A DNA stretch of 64,000 nucleotides. Origin: Nitrosarchaeum sp. (lineage in GTDB: Archaea > Thermoproteota > Nitrososphaeria > Nitrososphaerales > Nitrosopumilaceae). Shown here one piece after another: positions 35,286 to 44,616 of the stretch. The stretch spans positions 145,929 through 209,928 of the forward strand of contig JAIOOR010000013.1 of assembly GCA_021414365.1 (NCBI GenBank), read 5' to 3'. Every line of letters starts with the position of its first letter. Positions within the stretch are counted from its first letter, which is position 1. The notes under the pieces are model-generated. The model was not told the origin of the DNA and did not search any database. It saw only the letters and a program-made list of their open reading frames with translations. The position numbers were made by a program, and so were the translations under genes.

Positions 35286-35332
35286 GCCTCAAACCAATAA
35301 AACTCTAATAATATGAGAACTTTTGATAACCA

Positions 35333-35695
35333 TTGAATTACGAAAATTTTTGCGCTCAAATCTTAGATACCAATCCCAAAATTCGCTTTGCCACTGTTTA
35401 TGATCAATGGGCTGTTCGTGTAGGGGGTGGCTTGCGTAAAGGCTTGACTAGTTTGCTCTCAGAGCACAAAGAAAATGAATTGGTAACCCTTGCAATTATT
35501 GACTGGCAGGCTCGCAAAGAAATGTCTCAATGGCTTGGTAAAACAAAATACACATTGGCTGAATATGACAAGGTTAAACGTTTTTCATTTTATTTGGGAG
35601 ATGATTATTTACTTCTAGTAAGCGCAGAAAAAGACGTCGACACAAATGTCGTAGTTGAAGATGTCATAAGACTATATTACAAAAATCAATCCTGA
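35333..35695 (+). CDS. Small conserved protein (paralog of 40384-40740)
   Basis: The 120-residue protein starts at TTG with 'MNYENFCAQILDTNPKIRFA' and ends in beta strands ('YLLLVSAEKDVDTN'). It is recognisably related to the protein at 40.4 kb ('MDYEKLCDEVLKINPRVRFA'). The fold looks like a roadblock/profilin-type alpha-beta sensor. I recall similar short proteins (DUF6659-type) in ammonia-oxidizing archaea, but the function is unknown. Confidence 0.75.
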   Translation: MNYENFCAQILDTNPKIRFATVYDQWAVRVGGGLRKGLTSLLSEHKENELVTLAIIDWQARKEMSQWLGKTKYTLAEYDKVKRFSFYLGDDYLLLVSAEKDVDTNVVVEDVIRLYYKNQS

Positions 35696-36177
35696 TCTTT
35701 GACTTTGTATGGAAATTAAAATACCATTAAAATTAACAACGCACTTTTTCCTCACAACTATGGATATTTAGTCAGAATCAAAAATAGATTCAATGTTTCC
35801 ACTTGCGTTTAAGTAATGCATTACTGTCCCATGGGATAGCTTCGTACATCCAACATATTTCATAATCTCCGGCAATCAAATGGATAGTTAACAAAATGTT
35901 TGTTCAAAATGATCAACATATTCTGTTATGCAATTACTTTAAGATTAGAAATACTGTAAATCTGCTTAAATATTCATTAATTACTATGCGGTTTTGTCAT
36001 CAAGTCAAATTTAGTATAACTTTTGCAAAATTAGAACACTTTGTATTCTCATTTTTATATTATGGGATATATTTGACTAATGTCTGGTAAATACAAGAAC
36101 ATGATAACAGAAAATATGTGTTATGAAGTGGATATACAATTAACATTCATTACTAAAATAATACATGTTAAAAATTA
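35696..36177. other. Non-coding stretch upstream of the sRNA
   Basis: There is no convincing gene in about 480 bases. The 64-codon track ORF at 35896 has no homology-like features and is Phe/Ile/Tyr-rich, as expected from AT-rich spacer. Confidence 0.5.
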
Positions 36178-36250
36178 GTATGGGTGCTGATGATGAGCGG
36201 AAAAGCCATCTGATGGATGATGAGGATTATGAGTAATGAAGCATCCATAC
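36178..36250 (+). ncRNA. Candidate C/D-box guide sRNA
   Basis: Elements in order: 5' stem arm 36178-36188; C box ATGATGA (36190-36196); 13-nt spacer; D' box CTGA (36210-36213); 3-nt spacer; C' box ATGATGA (36217-36223); 12-nt spacer; D-like ATGA (36236-36239); 3' stem arm 36240-36250. The arms GTATGGGTGCT and AGCATCCATAC pair over 11 bases with one G-T. Box order and 12-13-nt guide spacing match archaeal 2'-O-methylation guides. The D box is atypical (AUGA for CUGA). Targets were not determined. Confidence 0.72.
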
Positions 36251-36281
36251 ATATTTTCTTTAAAAAATTGTTTTTACTGAT

Positions 36282-36971
36282 ATGAAATTAGCATCTCTTT
36301 TTTCAGGCGGAAAGGACAGTGTATATTCTATTTATTTGGCAAAAAAACAAAATCATGAGATTAAATGTCTCTTGAGTGTTTTTCCAAAATCTGATGAAAG
36401 TCATTTACTACATTATCCTAATCTGTCTTGGACTAATTTGCAATCCCAGGCAATGCAAATACCTCAATTAATAATTAAATCTGAATCTGATGAAACTGGT
36501 AATGAAATTACTCTGTTGGAAAAAATATTGATTCAATCAATTGACGAGTACGGGGTGGAGGGATTAATACATGGGGGTATCCAAAGCCAATTTCAAAAAG
36601 AAAAATTTGAAAATTTATGTAATAAATTAAATCTGAAACCAATTACTCCGATATGGAATCGTGAACCTCTCGAATACATGAATGAGTTAATCTCTGAAAA
36701 TTTTGTATTTATCATAACTAGTGTCTCATCAGGCGGATTGGATGATTCATGGCTTGGAAAAATAATTACAAAAAATGATGTTTTCACTCTTTATGATCTC
36801 TCTAAAAAATTTGGTTTTAATTTAAATTTTGAAGGTGGTGAAGCCGAAACATTTGTTGTAGACTGTCCTCTTTTTTCACATGATATTAAAATAATTAAAG
36901 GAAAAAAAACTTGGGATGGTTACAGAGGAAGGTTTGAAATAGTAGAAGCGAGGCTAAATTTCAATGCTTGA
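36282..36971 (+). CDS. dph6: Diphthine-ammonia ligase (Dph6 family)
   Basis: The PP-loop 'LFSGGKDSVYSIYLAKK' and the late motif 'FEGGEAETFVVDCPLF' define the Dph6/ATP-pyrophosphatase family, which amidates diphthine on elongation factor 2 in the last step of diphthamide synthesis. The 229-residue length is normal. It overlaps the start of srp54 by eight bases. Confidence 0.93.
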   Translation: MKLASLFSGGKDSVYSIYLAKKQNHEIKCLLSVFPKSDESHLLHYPNLSWTNLQSQAMQIPQLIIKSESDETGNEITLLEKILIQSIDEYGVEGLIHGGIQSQFQKEKFENLCNKLNLKPITPIWNREPLEYMNELISENFVFIITSVSSGGLDDSWLGKIITKNDVFTLYDLSKKFGFNLNFEGGEAETFVVDCPLFSHDIKIIKGKKTWDGYRGRFEIVEARLNFNA

Positions 36972-38289
36972 CAGTTTAAAGAACAATCTACGTGACGCAA
37001 TCAAAAAAATTGTAAAATCTTCTGGCATAGATGAGGAGCTAATCAAAGAACTTTCGAAGGATGTTCAAAGAGCATTATTGCAGTCTGATGTTAATGTAAG
37101 ATTGGTTCTTGAAATTACGAAGCAATTAGAAGCACGTTCATTAAATGAGACGCCTCCTCCTGGATTATCTAGAAAAGATCACATTGTGAAAATTCTCTAC
37201 GATGAACTTGCAAAATTACTTGGTAAAGAAACTGATTTTGATTTCAAACCTGGTAAGCAAAACAAGATTATCATGCTTGGAATTCAAGGAAGTGGTAAAA
37301 CAACTGTAACTGCAAAACTTGCTAAATTTCTAACTAAACAAGGTTATTCAGTTGGAGTAATCGGTGCGGATACATACAGACCAGGTGCATTAGTTCAATT
37401 ACGAACCATGTGTGAAAAATCAAATGTTGAAGTGTACGGTGAACCCAACAACAAAGATTCCCCTGATATAGTAAAAAACGGTTTAAAATATTATGAAAAT
37501 TCACCTTTAGATATAATCATAATTGATACTGCTGGAAGACACAAAGAGGAAAAGGATCTTTTATCTGAAATGAAACAAATTAACAAAGTCTCAGATCCTG
37601 ATCTTGCAATTCTTGTAATTGACGGAACAATTGGTCAACAATGTTTCAATCAGGCAGAGGCATTTCATAAAACCATCCCAGTCGGTGGAATTATTATTAC
37701 AAAATTAGATAGCTCTGCAAAAGGTGGTGGTGCAATTGCTGCTTCTGCAGCTACTGGTGCTCAAATCATGTATGTTGGAACAGGAGAAAGAATTGATGAT
37801 TTAGAAAAATTCTCTCCTACTAGATTTGTTGGTAGATTGCTTGGAATGGGTGATATTCAAGCAGTATTGGATTTGGCAAAAAGATTGGAAAATGAAGGAG
37901 ATGATGTCAGATTAAAGCGAATTTCCAGTGGAAAAATGAACATGGATGATTTTTTCTATCAATTAGAAGAAGTGACTAAAGTAGGCTCGCTGAAAGGATT
38001 TCTTGATAACATGCCTGGTCTTTCAGGTATGGTAAAAGATGATCAATTAGATCAAATGGAAGGAAGAGTATCAAAATGGCGATTCATTATTCAAAGTATG
38101 ACTAAAGCAGAAAAAGCAGATCCTGACATATTGAATTCGCCAAGAATTAAAAGAATTTCACGGGGCTCTGGTTGGCCAGAACATGAAGTAAAAGAACTGC
38201 TCAAGAATTATAAAAATTCAAAAAATATGATGAAGGCATCAAAAGGAAGACAGATGCAAGGCACACTTCGTCGTATGGGCTTTGGTTAG
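36964..38289 (+). CDS. srp54: Signal recognition particle GTPase SRP54
   Basis: SRP54 binds signal peptides and SRP RNA and docks to FtsY. The N domain (1-85) is followed by the G domain with '[15 protein letters not shown]', 'DTAGRHKEE' and '[12 protein letters not shown]', then the M domain (about 300-441) with '[16 protein letters not shown]', the SRP RNA-binding HTH. The C-terminus is typical. The gene is in one run with dph6 and pus10. Confidence 0.97.
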   Translation: MLDSLKNNLRDAIKKIVKSSGIDEELIKELSKDVQRALLQSDVNVRLVLEITKQLEARSLNETPPPGLSRKDHIVKILYDELAKLLGKETDFDFKPGKQNKIIMLGIQGSGKTTVTAKLAKFLTKQGYSVGVIGADTYRPGALVQLRTMCEKSNVEVYGEPNNKDSPDIVKNGLKYYENSPLDIIIIDTAGRHKEEKDLLSEMKQINKVSDPDLAILVIDGTIGQQCFNQAEAFHKTIPVGGIIITKLDSSAKGGGAIAASAATGAQIMYVGTGERIDDLEKFSPTRFVGRLLGMGDIQAVLDLAKRLENEGDDVRLKRISSGKMNMDDFFYQLEEVTKVGSLKGFLDNMPGLSGMVKDDQLDQMEGRVSKWRFIIQSMTKAEKADPDILNSPRIKRISRGSGWPEHEVKELLKNYKNSKNMMKASKGRQMQGTLRRMGFG

Positions 38290-38321
38290 GATCCCAATCC
38301 ATTTGTTAATTAGAAAATAAA

Positions 38322-39470
38322 ATGACTATTAAAGAAATTATTCCTACTGCAAATCAAATTCTAAAATCTCATTATTTATGTGATAGCTGTTTAGGTAGAT
38401 TATTTTCTAAACAAATGAATCTCTCTTCAAATAAATTACTCGGAAAAAAATTAAAGATGCATAAAAAACAATCATCAAAAAAATGTTTTATCTGTAAAAA
38501 TCTTTTAGATAATTTAGCACCGTACTTGAAATTAATGTTGGATTATTCTTCTCAATATGATTTTTCATCAATAATCGTTGGGGCTTTGATTAAACCGTCG
38601 ATTATAGATAGAGATGATTACATTAGATCGAAATACAAACTTAAAGGAATTGACAGTGTTAAAACTGACATCACCAAAGAACTTGGAAAACAATTCATTA
38701 AAAAAACAAAGAAAATAATTGATTTTCTAAATCCTGATCTTACTTTTACAATTAACTTTAAAGATGAATCATGTCAATTACGTTCAAAACCTATTTTATT
38801 ACATGGAAGATATACAAAATCTGAAAGAGGACTTCCTCAAAAACAAAAATCATGTGATAATTGTATAGGCAAGGGTTGCAGAATTTGTAATTTCCACGGT
38901 ATATCTGAATATGATAGTGTTGAAGGAAAAATTTCAAAGTTTCTTTTTGATAAATTTGGAGGAACCACTGTAAAATTTACATGGGTTGGTGGTGAAGATA
39001 AGGACAGTCTAGTTTTGGGCTCAGGTCGTCCATTTTTTGTAAAACTCCAAAACCCATTTAAAAGAAATACACGCATATCAAAAAAAGTAAATCTTACCTC
39101 TATCGTTATTCATAATTTCAAAATAATCTCAGAACCTCCAAAAACCCCTATTCGATTCAATTCTTCAATAGTATTAGAAATTTCTACTGAAAATGAAATT
39201 TCATCCAATGATATGGAGAAATTAAAGAATATCACAAGTAAGCCCGTGGTAGTTTACGAAAAATCTGGTAAACGTTCTGAAAAAACTATATATGATTTAA
39301 AATATGCAAAAGCCACAAAAAATCATTTTACTTTATTTCTCAAAGCAGAAGGTGGGTTGCCCGTAAAGCGATTTATAGATGGTGACGACGTGAGTCCTGG
39401 CATACGCCAAATTATGAACGATAAATGTACTTGTGACTCGTTTGATTTTCTTGAAATTGACTTAAAATGA
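38322..39470 (+). CDS. pus10: tRNA pseudouridine synthase Pus10
   Basis: Archaeal Pus10 makes pseudouridine 54 and 55 in tRNA. The 382-residue protein has an N-terminal zinc site (Cys20, Cys23, Cys55, Cys58), a THUMP-like region and the synthase domain. A second Cys cluster is at 178-189 (CDNCIGKGCRIC). The catalytic Asp should be Asp226 in 'GGEDKDSLVLGSGRPF'. Most Pus10 proteins have GRED here, so the Arg before the catalytic Asp is Gly. Context with srp54 and dph6 supports an RNA/translation role. Confidence 0.92.
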   Translation: MTIKEIIPTANQILKSHYLCDSCLGRLFSKQMNLSSNKLLGKKLKMHKKQSSKKCFICKNLLDNLAPYLKLMLDYSSQYDFSSIIVGALIKPSIIDRDDYIRSKYKLKGIDSVKTDITKELGKQFIKKTKKIIDFLNPDLTFTINFKDESCQLRSKPILLHGRYTKSERGLPQKQKSCDNCIGKGCRICNFHGISEYDSVEGKISKFLFDKFGGTTVKFTWVGGEDKDSLVLGSGRPFFVKLQNPFKRNTRISKKVNLTSIVIHNFKIISEPPKTPIRFNSSIVLEISTENEISSNDMEKLKNITSKPVVVYEKSGKRSEKTIYDLKYAKATKNHFTLFLKAEGGLPVKRFIDGDDVSPGIRQIMNDKCTCDSFDFLEIDLK

Positions 39471-39506
39471 TAACAATTAACTAATCCCTAATTTTCTAGA
39501 TTAATC

Positions 39507-39608
39507 ATGCCCATCAGAAAAAAAGGTAAACATAACAGACGTGCAGATCAAAGAGCTGACAGACGCAGAAAAAAGACAGCAAAATCCGGAAAACCAAAAT
39601 CTAGATAG
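39507..39608 (+). CDS. 33-residue basic protein, missing from the ORF track
   Basis: The ATG at 39507 opens 33 codons ending TAG. The peptide ('MPIRKKGKHNRRADQRADRR', then 'RKKTAKSGKPKSR') is about half Arg/Lys, similar in composition to small RNA-binding or ribosome-associated proteins. It lies 36 bases after pus10 and 39 bases before the next gene, on the same strand. No family is recognised. Confidence 0.6.
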   Translation: MPIRKKGKHNRRADQRADRRRKKTAKSGKPKSR

Positions 39609-39647
39609 GATTAACATTTTTACGTTCAATTTTCTCAAGATAATCCA

Positions 39648-40355
39648 TTGGATCCGTTAATTCGATTAAAAGATGCACATCTCAAAGGACTAATCCCAGA
39701 TGACATCTATGCTCTTGTTGTAAATCGTTTTCATATCATAACTGATGGCATTAATAGAATTGAAAAAGCATCTGGAATTCGTTATCCTACAGCTTATGTA
39801 GAACCCTCCATTGTCATTTCTTCATCTGACCCAAATTCTTATGAATTTGGAATATTGTTTGCTCGTACTATTCCCGTGTTTTATGATGACAAGTTTCATG
39901 TTGTAATTCAGATTTCTGCACCTCTAGTTGCATATGGTCTTAAAGGTACAATTCATGCTATTTTGGCTCATGAATTTTTACATTTTCTAGACCTGACTAG
40001 AAAAATCTCAAAAATGGATTTACTTTCAGATGAAATAACTGGAAATCTATTTGAAAGTGTTTATGCTGATGAAACAAGACTGTTTGACCCTAAGGCTGTG
40101 TTTAATGACAGAACTTTGTTAAATCATATAACAAAGCGATTCCCTGCAGGTTTTAAAGATTACAAGTTAGAAGATAAAGTGATAAAATTTTGGTTAGAAA
40201 AAAATCTTCCAAAAATAAATATTTCCCTTGATGCAAACACTGTGAAATTATCCGCAGAGTCCTTATCTAAAATAAAATTAGATCCAGCATTTTTACATAA
40301 ATTAGACCAGTTAGAACAAAAAAGTACCAAGATTCGCAGAAAAAAACTTTATTGA
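39648..40355 (+). CDS. Putative metallopeptidase with HExxH motif
   Basis: Residues 108-112 read HEFLH within 'ILAHEFLHFLD', the zincin motif with two His ligands and the catalytic Glu. Glu or Asp residues about 15-30 residues later could give the third ligand. The 235-residue protein has no signal peptide and so is probably cytoplasmic. The start is TTG. The family is not recognised. Confidence 0.75.
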   Translation: MDPLIRLKDAHLKGLIPDDIYALVVNRFHIITDGINRIEKASGIRYPTAYVEPSIVISSSDPNSYEFGILFARTIPVFYDDKFHVVIQISAPLVAYGLKGTIHAILAHEFLHFLDLTRKISKMDLLSDEITGNLFESVYADETRLFDPKAVFNDRTLLNHITKRFPAGFKDYKLEDKVIKFWLEKNLPKINISLDANTVKLSAESLSKIKLDPAFLHKLDQLEQKSTKIRRKKLY

Positions 40356-40383
40356 CTGAGAATATACCCTTTTACTAAAATAA

Positions 40384-40740
40384 TTATTTTAGGAAATTTG
40401 CAATTAATGAATTAGTTTTAGAAATTATGCTTGTATAATCGGTATTTGGGTCAGTACTTAACAAAAAGAGATTTTTGTTAAGATGCAAACTAATCAAAAT
40501 AACATTTTCATATTCAGTAATTGATAGTTTTTCTTTACCAAATTTATATGATAAATTCTGAAGACGTGTCCATCTCTCAAATGTATAGTGGATTGACATT
40601 TTTACTTCATCTGGACTAAGTAATTTTGCATCTGCACGACTTTTTTCTACTACTAAATCTCCTTTGATATCTAAAACTCCTGCAAATCTGACACGAGGAT
40701 TTATTTTTAGTACTTCATCACATAATTTTTCATAATCCAT
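40384..40740 (-). CDS. Small conserved protein (paralog of 35333-35695)
   Basis: The 118 residues start 'MDYEKLCDEVLKINPRVRFA' and show the same order of helices and strands as the protein at 35.3 kb. The middle 'SIHYTFERWTRLQNLSYKFG' corresponds to 'TLAIIDWQARKEMSQWLGKT'. The function is unknown; a roadblock-like sensor fold is possible. Confidence 0.75.
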   Translation of the reverse strand: MDYEKLCDEVLKINPRVRFAGVLDIKGDLVVEKSRADAKLLSPDEVKMSIHYTFERWTRLQNLSYKFGKEKLSITEYENVILISLHLNKNLFLLSTDPNTDYTSIISKTNSLIANFLK

Positions 40741-40871
40741 TTTTTCACTAATCTTTTTTCCTTCTAATTCTCTTACTATTATATTTTATTTGACTCAATT
40801 TTCATATTTTATAAATTGATAAAATATTTTTAATTATTGATTTGACAATATTTGTTTTTTGAGAACTTTTT

Positions 40872-41063
40872 TTATTGATTAAATTCAGTTAGACCACATT
40901 TACCACATGTGTTTCTGTCTTTGTGTTTTGACATGAAAACTCCTTTTCCACACCTCGAACAATTTTTTCTGCCTCTTGTTAATTTATCTCCCTCAACTTT
41001 GAAATATTTATAGACATTAGGACTGGAACCTTTTTTTCCAGCAGATGCTTTTTTTGCAGCCAT
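40872..41063 (-). CDS. rps27ae: Small-subunit ribosomal protein S27ae
   Basis: The 63-residue zinc protein has 'CSRCGKGVFMSKHKDRNTCG' followed by 'KCG', the four-Cys S27ae pattern. It shares one base with the stop of rps24e (TAATG), the usual archaeal gene pair. Confidence 0.95.
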   Translation of the reverse strand: MAAKKASAGKKGSSPNVYKYFKVEGDKLTRGRKNCSRCGKGVFMSKHKDRNTCGKCGLTEFNQ

Positions 41064-41410
41064 TACTCTGTTTTCTCCGGTTTCTCTTCTACACTCTCTG
41101 TTGCAGCCGTTGCCTCAGCAAGTTTTGCTTTTGATTTTTCTAATCTTTCAAATATTACTGGGTTGACGTGTTTTTTTGCAAGCTTTTCATCATCATAAAC
41201 ATAGAAAGTTCCAGTAACAAGTGGTTTTCCAACATGTGTTTTCAATCGTATTGGTATCACTACTTTTCCTGATAACTTGAATTCTTTTGTAATCATGTCG
41301 ATTGCTTCTAGTTTCTTGAGTTTTCCTCCTAATCCAGTAAAATTACAAATTAACTCCCTTCTTGATAAAAAGGCGTTATTTACGTCATTTATCGTCTGAA
41401 TAATAGACAT
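41063..41410 (-). CDS. rps24e: Small-subunit ribosomal protein S24e
   Basis: Features are 'NAFLSRRELICNFTGLGGKL' and 'VYDDEKLAKKHVNPVIFERL', typical of S24e, with an acidic C-terminal tail of about 20 residues. I use the ATG at 41410 rather than the track ATG at 41437, because the upstream one adds a non-conserved leader and nearly abuts the divergent gene. S27ae follows at once. Confidence 0.92.
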   Translation of the reverse strand: MSIIQTINDVNNAFLSRRELICNFTGLGGKLKKLEAIDMITKEFKLSGKVVIPIRLKTHVGKPLVTGTFYVYDDEKLAKKHVNPVIFERLEKSKAKLAEATAATESVEEKPEKTE

Positions 41411-41448
41411 GTACCCAAAAATCTTCAGATATTTCATATAAACCTTGA

Positions 41449-42051
41449 TTGAAATTAGAGAAGAAATTTAAGAAAATTAAGTCAAATAACCCTATGCAAC
41501 GATACATGATTCATTTAAAAAATAATGGATATCTTCCGATTCATTCAACTGAGCTTGTTTATCGAGCAAGAGAATGTTCAGATATGAATGCCTCAGTAAG
41601 AGTTGCACGAGTGGCAAGTACATTTATAGAATTTGATGTATCTGTTGAACCTGATTGTTTAGATTTGTTAATTAAAAAATTAGCCCCAATTGGTGAACTA
41701 GACAATATACGACATGTGGTGGAAGAAAAAATTGGAAAAGAACAAGGAATCAAAGATGGGGTTTATTATTTTAATAATGAACGATTTTGGGAAAGTCATG
41801 AATCTTTGGAAGGTGTTTGGAAACAATGCTACGGTAAAGAAAAAGATCTTGTACAAGGAATTATTCTTCTTGCAGTGGCTTTTGCTCATGGACAAAAAAA
41901 TGAACTTAGTATAGGTATTGGCATGTTAAGCCGCTCCTTGGAAAAACTAGGTGATTCTCCCGCAATGTATAGTAGTATTGATGTTGATAGGATTAGAAGT
42001 AAAATAAAAGAAATGCAAAAAACTAAAGACTTGACTATATTTGCGATTTGA
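41449..42051 (+). CDS. DUF309 family protein
   Basis: The C-terminal 'NNERFWESHESLEGVWKQ' and 'DLVQGIILLAVAFAHGQK' are the DUF309 helical motif, a family of unknown biochemical function with an invariant H-E-x-W/L-E pattern. The N-terminal ~100 residues are additional. The start is TTG. The 3' end overlaps apgM convergently by 17 bases. Confidence 0.85.
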   Translation: MKLEKKFKKIKSNNPMQRYMIHLKNNGYLPIHSTELVYRARECSDMNASVRVARVASTFIEFDVSVEPDCLDLLIKKLAPIGELDNIRHVVEEKIGKEQGIKDGVYYFNNERFWESHESLEGVWKQCYGKEKDLVQGIILLAVAFAHGQKNELSIGIGMLSRSLEKLGDSPAMYSSIDVDRIRSKIKEMQKTKDLTIFAI

Positions 42052-43369
42052 TTAAATTAAGAGATGTTGTTACAACATCTGCTCCTGAAATGAGACCTAT
42101 ACTTCCTTTCTTGGCTTGATTCTCTGTCATTCTAGTAGTTCCATCATTTTTGATAAATTTCCCTGACACTAAAATTGGTACAGGATCATCACTATGTCCT
42201 TTGTTAATACATGGTGTTGAATGATCTGCAGAAATCACTATTGCTACTTTATTAAAATCAATATTTTCAAGTAATGTTTTGAAAAATCTACTGTCAATCT
42301 CTTCGATGTTTTTCATTTTTCCAATTGCATCTCCATCATGACCAAATTCATCTGGGCCTTTTAGGTGAACATATATTGCATTTTGAGTCTCCATTGCTTT
42401 TGCAGCCACTTTGGCTTTTTCTTCATAATCTGTTAGTCCTCCAGCTTCAAATGCTTTCATTTTTAGTACTTCTGAAATTCCAAGTTCTACTGGCATATCA
42501 ACAATACATGAAAAATTCATTGCATACATTTCGTTGATGGGTTTCACATCTGGATATTTGTTGCCTGCATCTCTAAGTAAAATACAACTTAGACTTTTCT
42601 TTTTGCTTTCTCTTCGTTTTTTGTTAATTGGACTCTCTTTCATAATTTTTAATGACTGCTCAGTAAATTCATTAACTAATTTTGCAGTCTTTTTGGCATT
42701 TTCTGTTTCATCAAGAGGAAAACATTTTTCAATTCGTAAAAAATCTCCCACTGCCTTTGCTATTCCCATGCCTTCTACTCTGGCATATGCTGGATCTGTG
42801 TTGGTTATTTGTGATGATAGTTTCTCCCCATTTGACCTTATTCTCACTGTGACTCTATGTCCTATTGTGGGTGAAACAACTACGGATGTATTTGGATATG
42901 AAAATTTAATTTTATCTTCTATCTCTTTTGCTATTCCATCTGCATCATTTTTTTCTATGTGTCTTCCTGCTCTTCTGTCAATGATTATTCCTTCATCATC
43001 TAATGTGGCATAATTTCCTCTCAATGCTAAGTCTCCATCTTTAAAGTCAATTCCCACACCTATAGCTTCTATGACTCCCCTACCTGCATAATCTACATGA
43101 TGAAATCTATACCCCAACATATTGAAAACTGCAATATCTGATTCTGGTGCAATTCCTTTTCCAACTGATATTACTTCTCCAATCACTCCGTTTTGTGCTA
43201 ATTTGTCAAGAGTTGGCGTATTGGCAGCTTCAAGTGGTGTTTTACCGTTTAAATCTGGATGTGGTAGATCTCCCACCCCATCTAAAAGAACGTAAATCAT
43301 ATGAATATCTGAATTTTTCATGGCACTCATATTTCCCAACTTTTTTCTGCTCTCCTTTAAATCTTGCAT
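42035..43369 (-). CDS. apgM: Cofactor-independent phosphoglycerate mutase, archaeal type
   Basis: ApgM interconverts 3- and 2-phosphoglycerate. 'YVLLDGVGDLPHPDLNGKTP' is the family signature (metal Asp plus ring), and 'ISADHSTPC' and 'HSDDPVPILVSG' supply other metal ligands. The 445-residue length is slightly longer than typical because of an N-terminal extension. ATGs at 43330 or 43321 are plausible starts. Confidence 0.93.
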   Translation of the reverse strand: MQDLKESRKKLGNMSAMKNSDIHMIYVLLDGVGDLPHPDLNGKTPLEAANTPTLDKLAQNGVIGEVISVGKGIAPESDIAVFNMLGYRFHHVDYAGRGVIEAIGVGIDFKDGDLALRGNYATLDDEGIIIDRRAGRHIEKNDADGIAKEIEDKIKFSYPNTSVVVSPTIGHRVTVRIRSNGEKLSSQITNTDPAYARVEGMGIAKAVGDFLRIEKCFPLDETENAKKTAKLVNEFTEQSLKIMKESPINKKRRESKKKSLSCILLRDAGNKYPDVKPINEMYAMNFSCIVDMPVELGISEVLKMKAFEAGGLTDYEEKAKVAAKAMETQNAIYVHLKGPDEFGHDGDAIGKMKNIEEIDSRFFKTLLENIDFNKVAIVISADHSTPCINKGHSDDPVPILVSGKFIKNDGTTRMTENQAKKGSIGLISGADVVTTSLNLIKSQI

Positions 43370-43575
43370 CAAAAAATGCGATCAAAATTAAATTATTCTG
43401 TGTATCTTGAAAAATTTTCTGATTATTTTTTCAATAGGTTGATTTTATTTTTAACATACTTTGCATTTTATCAAAATTATATTTTCATTTGACTGATTTT
43501 TTTCTTATTTTAATTTTTTAGTATATTGGAAAACGTTTTAACATACATAAACTCCAAGTATGAATTATGGGGGAT

Positions 43576-44583
43576 ATGCGCAAAGATTATGTTTCTGAGC
43601 GTTTCATGATTGTTTCTAAAAAAGATGACAAAGTAATTGATCCTAAAAAATCTCCGTTTGCTCCGGGAAACGAATCTATGACAAACCCTTCTGTTCTTTC
43701 ACTAGTTGCAAAAGATGGAATGTTACAACGTCTTCAAGACAGTGAGGATGAATATGTTGAAGGTTGGTCCATCAGAGTTTTTGAAAGTAAAAATCCCATC
43801 GTTTCAATTGAAACTGAAAATTCATACAGTGACAGACCTCATTATAGTGAACCCTCTTATGGATACCACTACGTTGTAGTTGCCTCTCCAAAAGAAAAGG
43901 ATACTTTAGCTACTATTGATACGGAGCAATGGTCAAACGTACTAGTTGTTGTCCAAGATAGATTACGATGGCTATACACTCAAAAAGGAGTTACATATGT
44001 CTCAATTTTTGCTGATCAGGGAGAATCTGCAGGTAGTCAAAACCCGCATCCTCATTTGAATATCTTGACATTTTCCACAATCCCTCCAATTATTGAAGAA
44101 GAGGCAGAAGCATCTTACAAAATTCTCAATGAAAAAGGGGTGTGCCCAATGTGTCAAATCGTCAATGATGAAATGGGAGGTCCTCGTCAAATTATTCAAA
44201 CTGAAGGATTCATTGCATTTTGTCCTTGGGCGCCATCATACCCTTTTGAGTTTTGTATTTCTCCAAAAAAGCATACGACTAGTTTTTCTAAAATTACTCA
44301 GAAAGAAATCAATGATTTGTCTCTTATTTTACGAGCAACTCTTGGCGGTCTATCAAAAACCATTAAAGACGTTTCATATAATTTGGTATTTCACTTATCT
44401 CCTGAAAAGAAAAACAGCAGACAAATTCACTGGCATATCGAAATTTACCCAATTACTAAGAATTGGTCCGGTCTTGAACGTGGTTATGGCATTTTCCTAA
44501 ATGATATATCTCCAGAACAAGCAGCAGAAAAACTTGGAGTATCTTGCAGAAAGGAATTGGCCAATCTAGTTGGCATTGTTTGA
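43576..44583 (+). CDS. Galactose-1-phosphate uridylyltransferase-like (GalT/HIT superfamily)
   Basis: The nucleophile motif is 'SQNPHPHLNILTFSTIPP' (His-Pro-His). The second HIT half has 'RQIHWHIEIYPI', and 'CPMCQIV' is a possible zinc site. GalT-family enzymes transfer nucleotides between sugar phosphates; the exact substrate is uncertain and could be another nucleotidyl transfer. The track ATG at 43567 is three codons upstream; a G-rich GGGGGAT before ATG 43576 may be a ribosome-binding site. Confidence 0.85.
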   Translation: MRKDYVSERFMIVSKKDDKVIDPKKSPFAPGNESMTNPSVLSLVAKDGMLQRLQDSEDEYVEGWSIRVFESKNPIVSIETENSYSDRPHYSEPSYGYHYVVVASPKEKDTLATIDTEQWSNVLVVVQDRLRWLYTQKGVTYVSIFADQGESAGSQNPHPHLNILTFSTIPPIIEEEAEASYKILNEKGVCPMCQIVNDEMGGPRQIIQTEGFIAFCPWAPSYPFEFCISPKKHTTSFSKITQKEINDLSLILRATLGGLSKTIKDVSYNLVFHLSPEKKNSRQIHWHIEIYPITKNWSGLERGYGIFLNDISPEQAAEKLGVSCRKELANLVGIV

Positions 44584-44616
44584 ATGGTTTAATTATCAAC
44601 ACGATTTGTAAACATC

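Noticed and set aside
35896-36090. 64-codon ORF in the antiporter-dph6 gap
   Set aside because: AT-rich, aromatic-rich composition with no promoter, domain or coupling to a neighbour.
42325-43410. Plus-strand ORFs antisense to apgM
   Set aside because: They are opposite a clearly conserved enzyme and lack any features of their own.
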